Below are positions 1-5,660 of a stretch of DNA of 6,752 nucleotides, piece after piece. Positions within the stretch are counted from its first letter, which is position 1. Every line of letters starts with the position of its first letter. The stretch covers positions 1 through 6,752 of the forward strand of contig JACCZV010000055.1 in the NCBI GenBank assembly GCA_013695775.1, in the 5' to 3' direction. The notes under the pieces were generated by a model. It was not told where the DNA came from. It saw only the letters and a list, made by a program, of their open reading frames with translations, and made no database searches. Both the position numbers and the translations under genes were made by a program. Source of the stretch: Chitinophagales bacterium (GTDB lineage Bacteria; Bacteroidota; Bacteroidia; Chitinophagales; UBA10324).

Positions 1-2
1 AC

Positions 3-128
3 GGTTACTGGCTGGCCTTAGTCTTATTTGCATTTGCAGGCGCCACTAATTTATTGCGATACATAGATAAGAGACAGGAAGAATTAAGAACATCAGATAA
101 ACATTTGAATATATCGGATCGGCATTAA
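3..128 (+). CDS. C-terminal end of an unidentified membrane protein (partial)
   Basis: An open frame enters from the left edge and ends in TAA at 126-128, giving 41 residues. The first part, beginning GYWLALVLFAFAGATNLL, is strongly hydrophobic and looks like a final transmembrane helix. It is followed by a charged tail (RYIDKRQEELR and onward) that would lie on the cytoplasmic side by the positive-inside rule. The other two plus-strand frames stop within the first 50 bases. The stop lies 3 bp from the end of the convergent HEAT-repeat gene, a tight fit that supports it being a true gene end. Too little is present to name the protein. Seen: the open frame and hydrophobic segment. Inferred: membrane protein. 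Confidence 0.55.
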   Translation, partial: GYWLALVLFAFAGATNLLRYIDKRQEELRTSDKHLNISDRH

Positions 129-131
129 GGT

Positions 132-899
132 TCAGGTTTTGCTTTTATAGTGTTTGGAAATATAATCAATAACCTCCTTTTGAGTTAACACCGCAAAGTC
201 TATATAACGGAGGTGAACATCAATGACTTCTTCAACAGCTTTGTCGGTTAGCTCCTTATTATCCCAGGAATTTAGATGCTCGATTACTGTTGCAAGGCAT
301 CCTTTTTTGTAAGAGATCTGACCAATCACATGAACAAGTGTATTTCGTACCCTTGCGGTTTTTTCGTGCTGCAACTCCTTTAGCATAGGCAGAATGTCTT
401 GCGGATGGGTGCGACCACGAAGTTCAATGCCATGACAGATCTCTCTGCGAACTTCTTTATCGGGATGATGAAGATATTTTTTAGCCCATTTCAATACATC
501 CCTGGGGTTTCTTGCTCCCATTTTTTTAATAGAGCCTATAACTGCATTTCTGACAGAAGAGTTTGCATCAAAAAGCCCTTTGTCAAATAAGTGCTCCACA
601 GCAGGGAAGTCTTTAATGCCTAATTCACCCGCAGCATTAATTACAGTCTGGCGAATTTTAAAATCCTTACCTGTTATAAGTTTATCGAGATATGAAATTA
701 TTTTCTTTTGAATCTTTTGGTTATCATGATAAATTTTTCCAAAAGACTGGTAAGCCGATTTTCTGATGTATGTATCTTCATCAGAGAAATAGTCAGCAAT
801 TTTTATTAGGCTATTTTGTTGTATTTCAGAAAAAATTGTTTTAAGAATTTCATCAACCAGGTTTGATCGTTGTTCTTTGGAAAGATCATAAAAGCTCAT
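132..899 (-). CDS. HEAT-repeat protein of unknown function
   Basis: The gene encodes 255 residues, mostly made of HEAT-like helical repeats. Repeat-like units with the typical D..(V/I)R..A pattern lie at about residues 38-60 (EDTYIRKSAYQSFGKI), 77-95 (DFKIRQTVINAAGELG), 110-132 (NSSVRNAVIGSIKKMG), 145-173 (DKEVRREICHGIELRG) and 178-200 (TARVRNTLVHVIGQ). HEAT arrays form curved solenoids that bind proteins or nucleic acid. The unit at 145-173, VRRE followed by RGRTHP, distantly resembles the helical repeats of AlkC/AlkD DNA alkylation-repair proteins, but I cannot identify the catalytic residues of those enzymes, so no repair role is claimed. No signal peptide or membrane segment is visible, so it is probably cytoplasmic. 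The start is the ATG at 897-899, which has no Shine-Dalgarno sequence. A 13-bp palindrome lies 12 bp upstream. The gene appears monocistronic and converges on the membrane-protein fragment. Confidence 0.85.
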   Translation of the reverse strand: MSFYDLSKEQRSNLVDEILKTIFSEIQQNSLIKIADYFSDEDTYIRKSAYQSFGKIYHDNQKIQKKIISYLDKLITGKDFKIRQTVINAAGELGIKDFPAVEHLFDKGLFDANSSVRNAVIGSIKKMGARNPRDVLKWAKKYLHHPDKEVRREICHGIELRGRTHPQDILPMLKELQHEKTARVRNTLVHVIGQISYKKGCLATVIEHLNSWDNKELTDKAVEEVIDVHLRYIDFAVLTQKEVIDYISKHYKSKT

Positions 900-910
900 T
901 ATTTAACAGG

Positions 911-923
911 TTGTTTGAAACAA
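911..923. repeat. 13-bp perfect palindrome upstream of the HEAT-repeat gene
   Basis: The bases TTGTTTGAAACAA form two 6-bp arms around a single central G. The site ends 12 bp before the ATG of the minus-strand HEAT-repeat gene, a position where an operator could act on its leader or promoter. It could equally be chance in AT-rich sequence, and no regulator gene is nearby. Confidence 0.3.
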
Positions 924-1305
924 TAGTTAATATGTTTTTTGATGCAAAGAATGGAAGTTAAAAAATTTTAGAAAATCACTCAGCACTTTTTACTATCATA
1001 ATAAAAGATGGGTTGAGCTTAATTCTTTATTTATCACTTTTCTTTAGAAGAACTTAGCGAAGCGATCTCATGAGCACCATTAAAAATATTGAATGGGAAT
1101 AAAAGTAACCAAAAGAATCGCGATTGCCAAACGGCTCCGCCAGGCAATCGCAGGCTCGCGTACAGATTCGAATGTAATAAGTACGTCGACCAAAATTTAT
1201 TAGTAATAAATCACAAATTATTCTTCGAAGGTTAACCGGAGTATTGCTGAAGAAGTACAATATTATTTAGCAATCGACTACGTTACCCTCCTTAATTCAA
1301 GCCTA
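924..1305. other. Intergenic stretch without a convincing gene
   Basis: This stretch separates the HEAT-repeat gene from the broken DUF1697 gene. The left part (924-1040) is very AT-rich and would hold the promoter of the HEAT-repeat gene, but I see no clean TAnnTTTG element there. A GC-richer patch at about 1050-1190 contains a hairpin and the short string AAAAGTAACCAAAAG at 1101-1115. It looks more like a repeat element than coding sequence. A 68-codon minus-strand frame at 1054-1260 starts only at TTG and has no recognisable features. Small palindromes CTTCGAAG (1223-1230) and GGTTAACC (1230-1237) sit side by side; their meaning is unknown. Confidence 0.5.
1120..1151. repeat. Hairpin: 9-bp perfect inverted repeat in the intergenic stretch
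   Basis: The arms GCGATTGCC (1120-1128) and GGCAATCGC (1143-1151) pair perfectly across a 14-base loop, which itself contains CGG-CT-CCG. The patch is richer in GC than its surroundings. No T-run follows on either strand, so it is not a standard intrinsic terminator. It may be part of a dispersed intergenic repeat. Confidence 0.5.
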
Positions 1306-1850
1306 TTATTTTGCAGCCATCTCAGCCAATTTATTAACTGTTTTCCAGTTGCGTGTAGTAGCAGAAACTTTAAGCTTATTTTCGAAGAACATGTTAGACA
1401 ATTTCGTTTCTCCGTAGCGGTCAGGGCAGTATAAAAATACCTCCTGGTCTATTATGATGAATTTATCCGGTGGATAATCAAATTGAACAATGCTTATTAA
1501 TTTTTCTTTTTCCGGTGTTTCAGAGGAAAAGTAACGTGCAGTTTATCAATGTCAATATTACTGTCTTTAAGAAATGGATTATTAGATATTATGTTTTCAA
1601 TTTCTGAGGTGCTTCTAACAATTAAAGGCACGTTGAAGTTATATTTTTTGAATATTGACTGCTCAATCTTTTTAGCGAGATTTTGATTTGATTCTTTTTT
1701 ATCTGTTTTGAATATAACGTTCCCACTTTGAATATAAGTCACTACACCTTTAAATTTCAAGGTTTCATACAATGCTTTTAGGTCGGCCATTAAAATTTTC
1801 TTTTGCCCGCTTACATTGATGCCTCTCAATAATGAAATGTAAGTTTCCAT
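1306..1850 (-). pseudogene. DUF1697-family protein, interrupted by a one-base frameshift
   Basis: The N-terminal part begins METYISLLRGINVSGQKKI, the signature start of the DUF1697 family (small cytoplasmic proteins, about 180 residues, function unknown). It continues through TYIQSGNVIF and reads to KLHVTF at 1527. The reading frame then runs into PLKHRKKKN and a stop at 1497. In the frame one base away, the sequence from 1524 continues SETPEKEK, then FDYPPDKF, LYCPDRYGETKLSN, and ends with ATTRNWKTVNKLAEMAAK and a stop at 1306. That is the family's conserved C-terminal part. Joining the two halves with one restored base near 1525-1527 gives about 181 residues, the normal size. The ATG at 1848-1850 fits family N-termini; an in-frame ATG seven codons upstream (1869-1871) is the alternative. 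Both halves look well preserved, so this is either a very recent mutation or a sequence error. It lies downstream of rimO on the same strand. Confidence 0.88.
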
Positions 1851-1934
1851 TGGTTTAGCAGCTGTCTTCAATATTATTAAATAAATATTTTTATTGAGAA
1901 GAATAGCTCTGGCGCTTCTTTTATTTTCTAAAGT

Positions 1935-3248
1935 TTAGGAATACACAGGAGTAGCATAGAGATCGAAAGCTTCAGCACCGTTAATATTTACCATGTAGAA
2001 TTCACCCACCTGCAGGCTCCCAGTACTTGCATCAATCAATACTTCGTTATCCACTTCCGGCGAATCATATTCAGTTCTGCCAACAAAATAATTTCCCTCT
2101 CTTCTATCAATCAAAACTTTTAACGTCTTTCCAACTTTCTCCTGGTTCAGTGCAATAGATATTCGCTCCTGGGCAGCCATCACCCTGGCGGCACGTTCGT
2201 GTTTTATTTTTTCCGGAATGGCATCCCTCATTTTATATGCAGATGTATTTTCTTCATGCGAATAGGTAAACACTCCTACACGATCAAACTGCATTCTTTC
2301 AAGGAAGCTTATCAATTCATCCACATCATCCTCTGTTTCGCCTGGGAATCCGACAAGCATGGTGGTGCGCAACCCGATGGCTGGTATTTTTTTCCTGATA
2401 GTTTCAATTAAATCTTCGATTTCTTCTTTAGATATCTGACGCTTCATCCGTCTAAGCATGTTGTTGCTTACGTGCTGCAACGGCATGTCGAGATAATTAC
2501 AGATATTCTTCTTTTCAGAAATCACATCCAATATATCTGTAGGAAATTTGCTTGGATAAGCATAATGCAAACGAATCCATCCCAACCCATCTATAGAGGA
2601 AAGCGACATAAGAAGTTGCGCCAACTTCCTTTCCTTATAAATATCTAATCCATAGTAAGTAGATTCCTGAGCGATCAGCATGATTTCCTTCACTCCTCTT
2701 TTCACCAGTGTCTGTGCTTCGGCAACAACCACTTCAAGCGGCTTTGAAACATGTTTACCTCTCATTAACGGAATCGCACAGAAAGAACAAGTTCTGTTGC
2801 AACCCTCTGATATTTTCAGATAAGCATAATGTTGAGGGGTTATAAAAAATCTTTCACCCAACAATTCATCTTTATAATTTGCACCGAGCTTATGCAGCAA
2901 AGACGGCAGCTCCATCGTTCCGAAATAGGCATCCACTTCAGGAATTTCTTCTTCCAATTGACTTTTATACCGCTCACTCAAACATCCTGTCACATAAAGT
3001 TTATCAATGACTCCCTCATTTTTTATAGAGGCATATTCTAAAATTGTATTTATTGATTCCTCTTTCGCGCGGTCAATAAATCCGCATGTATTGATAATGA
3101 CAATCTCACTGTCGTTCTTTTCTCTTTCATGAGAAACTCTGAAGTCATTCGCTTTTAACTGGCCCATCAATACCTCCGAATCCACCATGTTTTTCGAACA
3201 GCCGAGGGTGATCACATTGATTTTAGGCCTGTACGGTTTCGTTCGCAT
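1935..3248 (-). CDS. rimO: Ribosomal protein uS12 methylthiotransferase RimO
   Basis: RimO is a radical-SAM enzyme that adds a methylthio group to the beta-carbon of a conserved aspartate of ribosomal protein uS12, acting in the cytoplasm. The 437 residues show the expected order. The N-terminal MTTase domain has three cluster cysteines, in TLGCSKNMVDSE (C17), INTCGFI (C55) and VTGCLSERY (C89). The radical-SAM core has the CxxxCxxC motif in EGCNRTCSFCAIP (C150, C154, C157), followed by LMRGKHVSKP and the YLDMPLQHVSNNMLRRM segment. A TRAM domain lies at about 370-434 (VGRTEYDSPEVDNEV). The TLGCSKN and MPLQH wording fits RimO rather than the tRNA enzyme MiaB. The start, ATG at 3246-3248, places 11 bp between it and the end of ftsY, so the two probably share a transcript. 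It is full length, with all cysteine ligands present. Confidence 0.97.
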   Translation of the reverse strand: MRTKPYRPKINVITLGCSKNMVDSEVLMGQLKANDFRVSHEREKNDSEIVIINTCGFIDRAKEESINTILEYASIKNEGVIDKLYVTGCLSERYKSQLEEEIPEVDAYFGTMELPSLLHKLGANYKDELLGERFFITPQHYAYLKISEGCNRTCSFCAIPLMRGKHVSKPLEVVVAEAQTLVKRGVKEIMLIAQESTYYGLDIYKERKLAQLLMSLSSIDGLGWIRLHYAYPSKFPTDILDVISEKKNICNYLDMPLQHVSNNMLRRMKRQISKEEIEDLIETIRKKIPAIGLRTTMLVGFPGETEDDVDELISFLERMQFDRVGVFTYSHEENTSAYKMRDAIPEKIKHERAARVMAAQERISIALNQEKVGKTLKVLIDRREGNYFVGRTEYDSPEVDNEVLIDASTGSLQVGEFYMVNINGAEAFDLYATPVYS

Positions 3249-3259
3249 GAATGAATTTC

Positions 3260-4216
3260 TTAACTGCCTTCAAAAAGAGAGTCTACGAATTCCTTTTTAT
3301 TGAAGACTTGCAACTGATGAATTTTTTCTCCGACACCGATGTATTTAACTGGAATTTTGAAGATATCAGCAATGCCAATAACCACCCCACCTTTTGCTGT
3401 GCCATCTAATTTCGTCAATGCAATGGCTGTAACATCGGTTGCCGCTGTAAATTGCTTGGCTTGTTCAATTGCATTTTGACCTGTAGAGGCATCGAGCACA
3501 AGCAACACTTCATGCGGTGCATCAGGAAGAACTTTCTGCATCACACGCTTTATCTTGGTCAGCTCATTCATCAGATTCACCTTGTTGTGAAGCCGACCCG
3601 CCGTGTCAAGAATTACAACATTGGAGTTACGGGATACACCTGACTGCACGGTATCAAAGGCAACAGCAGCAGGATCGGCTCCGGAGACATGTTTGATGAT
3701 AGGAACGCCTGCACGATCGCTCCAAATAACAAGCTGATCTACTGCTGCGGCACGAAAGGTGTCGGCTGCTCCAAGCAGAACATTCTTCCCCCGCTGTTTA
3801 AACTGGTGGGCAAGCTTGCCAATGGTTGTTGTTTTACCCACACCATTCACTCCTACCACCATGATCACAAATGGATGTTTATCCTCGGGAATGATAAAAT
3901 CCTGAGCTTCTTCGCCGGAGTTTTCGCCAAGAAGTTGAATGATCTCTTCTTTTAATATCCGGTTTAAATCTGAAGTATTTAAATATTTATCACGTGCTAC
4001 ACGATCTTCAAGCCGTTTGATGATCTTTACAGTTGTATCAACACCCACATCAGAGGCGATCAATGCATCTTCCACGTCATCCAGCGCCTCGTCGTCAACT
4101 TTTGATTTACCTGCTACCGCTTTCGCAATTCTGGAGAAAAAACCCTCCTTTGTTTTTTCCAGACCCTTGTTTAGGTCCTCTTTTTTTTCCTTACTGAAAA
4201 ACTTGAATAATGCCAT
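3260..4216 (-). CDS. ftsY: Signal recognition particle receptor FtsY
   Basis: FtsY is the SRP receptor GTPase. It docks the SRP-ribosome complex at the cytoplasmic face of the inner membrane and hands nascent membrane proteins to the Sec translocon. The 318 residues form the NG core: a four-helix N domain at about 20-100, then the G domain with P-loop GVNGVGKTT (122-130), DTFRAAAVDQL (152-162), DTAGRLH (204-210) and TKLDGTAKGG (268-277), ending with the GVGEKIHQLQVF closing segment. The long acidic A domain of the Escherichia coli protein is absent. Only a short basic, amphipathic N-terminus (MALFKFFSKEKKE) remains, as is common in this phylum. DTFRAAA and the C-terminal end distinguish it from Ffh, which also carries an M domain. 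It sits downstream of the ribosomal operon's terminator, so it needs its own promoter in 4217-4320, where I find no clear TAnnTTTG element. It is followed by rimO. Confidence 0.97.
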   Translation of the reverse strand: MALFKFFSKEKKEDLNKGLEKTKEGFFSRIAKAVAGKSKVDDEALDDVEDALIASDVGVDTTVKIIKRLEDRVARDKYLNTSDLNRILKEEIIQLLGENSGEEAQDFIIPEDKHPFVIMVVGVNGVGKTTTIGKLAHQFKQRGKNVLLGAADTFRAAAVDQLVIWSDRAGVPIIKHVSGADPAAVAFDTVQSGVSRNSNVVILDTAGRLHNKVNLMNELTKIKRVMQKVLPDAPHEVLLVLDASTGQNAIEQAKQFTAATDVTAIALTKLDGTAKGGVVIGIADIFKIPVKYIGVGEKIHQLQVFNKKEFVDSLFEGS

Positions 4217-4320
4217 TATGGTACAATATTTTGCTTATTAGCATATCTGCTGTTGACGTAGAAGAATAATACCAAACATTTTGTATAATGAGACATTAAG
4301 AATTTTTTACTTCAGATAAC

Positions 4321-4351
4321 AAAAAAAGCTTCTCCCTTGTAGAGAGAAGCT
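4321..4351 (-). terminator. Intrinsic terminator of the rpmB-rpmG-DUF4295 operon
   Basis: On the minus strand, AGCTTCTC (4351-4344) and GAGAAGCT (4334-4327) form a perfect 8-bp stem with a 9-base loop. It is followed immediately by a run of T (complement of the A-run at 4321-4327). The site begins 22 bp after the DUF4295 stop codon and 104 bp before the ftsY start, so it should separate the two transcription units, fully or partly. Confidence 0.88.
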
Positions 4352-4373
4352 CCAAGATCTTATTCACTGATTT

Positions 4374-4565
4374 CTATTGACCAGGATTAGCAATGAACTC
4401 TTTCACCTTATCTTTATGTATGATTTTTTCTTTAAAAACGTAGGCCCCTGTTTTAGGCGACCGCTCAGAGACGATTACCCGCACGAAGGCTTTGGAAGCA
4501 GCCGATTGAGCAGCATCTTTTACCACCTTTGCATTTTTGGAAGTTTTACCTGCATCTTTTGCCAT
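4374..4565 (-). CDS. DUF4295 family protein, probable Bacteroidota ribosomal protein bL38
   Basis: This 63-residue basic protein matches the DUF4295 family, which is found directly after rpmG in Bacteroidota. The diagnostic part is the C-terminal half, SPKTGAYVFKEKIIHKDKVK (residues 36-55), ending in KEFIANPGQ. From memory, I believe this family corresponds to bL38, the extra large-subunit protein seen in the Flavobacterium johnsoniae ribosome structure; the genomic position between ribosomal genes agrees with that. The N-terminal third is rich in Ala and Lys (KDAAQSAASKAF) and makes the protein somewhat longer than the roughly 50 residues I associate with the family. The start ATG at 4563-4565 lies 8 bp after the rpmG stop. 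A terminator follows. Family assignment is firm; the ribosomal role is inferred. Confidence 0.9.
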   Translation of the reverse strand: MAKDAGKTSKNAKVVKDAAQSAASKAFVRVIVSERSPKTGAYVFKEKIIHKDKVKEFIANPGQ

Positions 4566-4573
4566 GGTGAGGA

Positions 4574-4756
4574 TTATTTAATTTCTTTATGAATAGTATA
4601 TTTCTTTAAGGTCGGATTAAATTTTTTCAACTCAAGCCTGTTTGGCGTGTTCTTCTTGTTCTTTGTTGAAACATAACGTGAAGTGCCGGGCATGCCACTC
4701 GTCTTGTGCTCTGTACATTCGAGAATCACCTGTACCCTGTTTTCCTTTTTTGCCAT
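4574..4756 (-). CDS. rpmG: 50S ribosomal protein bL33
   Basis: bL33 is a small protein of the large ribosomal subunit, located near the tRNA exit site. The 60 residues show the family's features: MAKKENRVQVILECTEHK at the N-terminus, RYVSTKNKKNTPNRLELKKF in the middle and the C-terminal KKYTIHKEIK. Only one cysteine (C14) is present and the usual two CxxC pairs are missing, so this is the zinc-independent (C-minus) form. A small insertion, TSGMPGTS at about 19-26, precedes the conserved RYVSTKNK stretch. The gene lies 18 bp after rpmB and 8 bp before the DUF4295 gene, in one operon. Confidence 0.96.
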   Translation of the reverse strand: MAKKENRVQVILECTEHKTSGMPGTSRYVSTKNKKNTPNRLELKKFNPTLKKYTIHKEIK

Positions 4757-4774
4757 GATTTTAAGCTTTTCTCT

Positions 4775-5017
4775 TTAAACTGCGATGGATTTTCCTTTTG
4801 CCTTCATCTCCTTCAGAACAGCAGAAATTCCCTTTTTGTTTATTGTACGAATGGCGCTGGTAGAGATTTTTAATTCAACCCAGCGATTTTCTTCCGGAAT
4901 AAAGAATCTTTTCTTCTGAAGATTGGGCATAAACCTGCGGTTGGATTTAATGTTAGAGTGAGATACTTTATGCCCCGACATCGACTTCTTCCCGGTAACT
5001 TCACAAACTTTCGACAT
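4775..5017 (-). CDS. rpmB: 50S ribosomal protein bL28
   Basis: bL28 is a large-subunit ribosomal protein. The 80 residues include CEVTGKKSMSGHKVSHSNIK near the N-terminus, NRRFMPNLQKKRFF in the middle and WVELKISTSAIRTINKKGI toward the C-terminus, all standard for the family and of normal length. The frame stays open nine codons upstream to a TTG at 5042-5044, but that codon lies inside the -7 element of the promoter and would not be in the transcript. The ATG at 5015-5017 (MSKVCEVTGKKS) is therefore the start, and it matches family N-termini. It is the first gene of the rpmB-rpmG-DUF4295 operon, with a leader of only about 18-20 bases and no Shine-Dalgarno sequence. Confidence 0.96.
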   Translation of the reverse strand: MSKVCEVTGKKSMSGHKVSHSNIKSNRRFMPNLQKKRFFIPEENRWVELKISTSAIRTINKKGISAVLKEMKAKGKSIAV

Positions 5018-5041
5018 AACTATAAAATTGAAAATGGACGG

Positions 5042-5071
5042 CAAAGATAATATAACTTTCCTTTTGGCAAA
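5042..5071 (-). promoter_or_regulatory. Bacteroidota-type promoter of the rpmB operon
   Basis: On the minus strand, TTTG (5071-5068) is followed after 18 bases by TATCTTTG (5049-5042). This matches the phylum's housekeeping promoter pattern, a -33 TTTG and a -7 TAnnTTTG about 19-21 bases apart. Transcription would begin near 5036, about 20 bases before the rpmB ATG. The fit of element, spacing and start codon is good. Confidence 0.75.
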
Positions 5072-5151
5072 GCAGTATCTCCCGCTTCGCTCTCCCTGAC
5101 TTCAAATATTGCTTATTTCATCTCGGAATGATTGATATTGCTTCTCTCTGT

Positions 5152-5499
5152 TTAAAGATGCATCTTTCCCTTTTTCTCCAGTAGCTGTTCTTTTGTCTCC
5201 ACGTGCTCCGGATCAGGAACGCAACAATCAACAGGGCAAACCGCCGCACACTGGGGCTCTTCGTGAAACCCCACACACTCCGTACATTTATTCGGAACGA
5301 TATAGTAAATGTCGTCGGAAATAGGCGGGAAACGCTGATCTGCATCTACCATGGTTCCATCCAGCAGGGTCACTGGGCCTTTGATTGTTGTTCCGTCGGC
5401 AACCGCCCATTCTGCTCCTCCCTCATAAATTGCATTATTCGGACATTCAGGTTCACATGCGCCACAGTTAATGCATTCTTCAGTGATTCGAATTGCCAT
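5152..5499 (-). CDS. Dicluster 2[4Fe-4S] ferredoxin
   Basis: This is a small soluble electron carrier of 115 residues. The first cluster motif is CINCGACEPECP (C9, C12, C15, C19). The second is CTECVGFHEEPQCAAVCP (C72, C75, C84, C88), with eight residues between the second and third cysteines, as in the longer Allochromatium-type ferredoxins. Two further cysteines follow (C92, C93 in VDCCVPDPEH). About 50 residues separate the two motifs, an insertion I associate with Bacteroidota homologues. The C-terminal end (ETKEQLLEKKGKMHL) is charged and helical. The start is the ATG at 5497-5499. The gene is divergent from the acyl-CoA reductase, which could be a partner, but the physiological donor and acceptor are not shown by the sequence. 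It is followed by about 80 bp with no clear terminator before the rpmB promoter. Confidence 0.93.
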   Translation of the reverse strand: MAIRITEECINCGACEPECPNNAIYEGGAEWAVADGTTIKGPVTLLDGTMVDADQRFPPISDDIYYIVPNKCTECVGFHEEPQCAAVCPVDCCVPDPEHVETKEQLLEKKGKMHL

Positions 5500-5521
5500 A
5501 GTTCTTAGTTTTGCGTCGCTT

Positions 5522-5529
5522 CAAAATTA
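5522..5529 (-). promoter_or_regulatory. Possible -7 element for the ferredoxin gene
   Basis: TAATTTTG on the minus strand matches the TAnnTTTG consensus and lies 22 bp before the ferredoxin ATG, the same geometry as the rpmB promoter. No good TTTG is found at the expected distance upstream, so the call is tentative. Confidence 0.4.
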
Positions 5530-5660
5530 GAAAAGAAACCAGTGATTAAACAGGCAATTGATTTAATGTTGCTAATATTCTGATACAAGTAGTTTATTCT
5601 ATTTTGAAGAAAAGTAAAAAAATGAGACCAGAGCCGGTTAGGATTCGGGAAATGAAATCA

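Noticed and set aside
1054..1260. A 68-codon minus-strand open frame in the intergenic stretch
   Set aside because: It starts only at TTG, crosses the hairpin, is rich in Arg, Phe and Cys without any recognisable motif, and looks like translated repeat sequence.
1287..1293. A Shine-Dalgarno-like AAGGAGG on the minus strand after the DUF1697 stop
   Set aside because: No ATG or GTG start with a sensible open frame follows at the right distance, and genes in this phylum seldom use such sites.
3939..4241. A 100-codon plus-strand open frame opposite the ftsY N-terminal region
   Set aside because: It is antisense to a certain gene, Ser-rich as expected for a shadow frame, and has no family features.
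5106..5143. Direct repeat ATATTGCTT (5106-5114 and 5135-5143)
   Set aside because: Two short AT-rich copies 20 bases apart are not enough to claim an element.
5203..5508. A 101-codon plus-strand open frame opposite the ferredoxin gene
   Set aside because: It is a shadow of the cysteine-rich ferredoxin frame and has no independent support.
5506..5513. TAGTTTTG on the plus strand as a promoter for the acyl-CoA reductase
   Set aside because: It matches TAnnTTTG, but no TTTG lies at the right distance upstream, and the resulting leader would be about 140 bases, so the match is probably chance.
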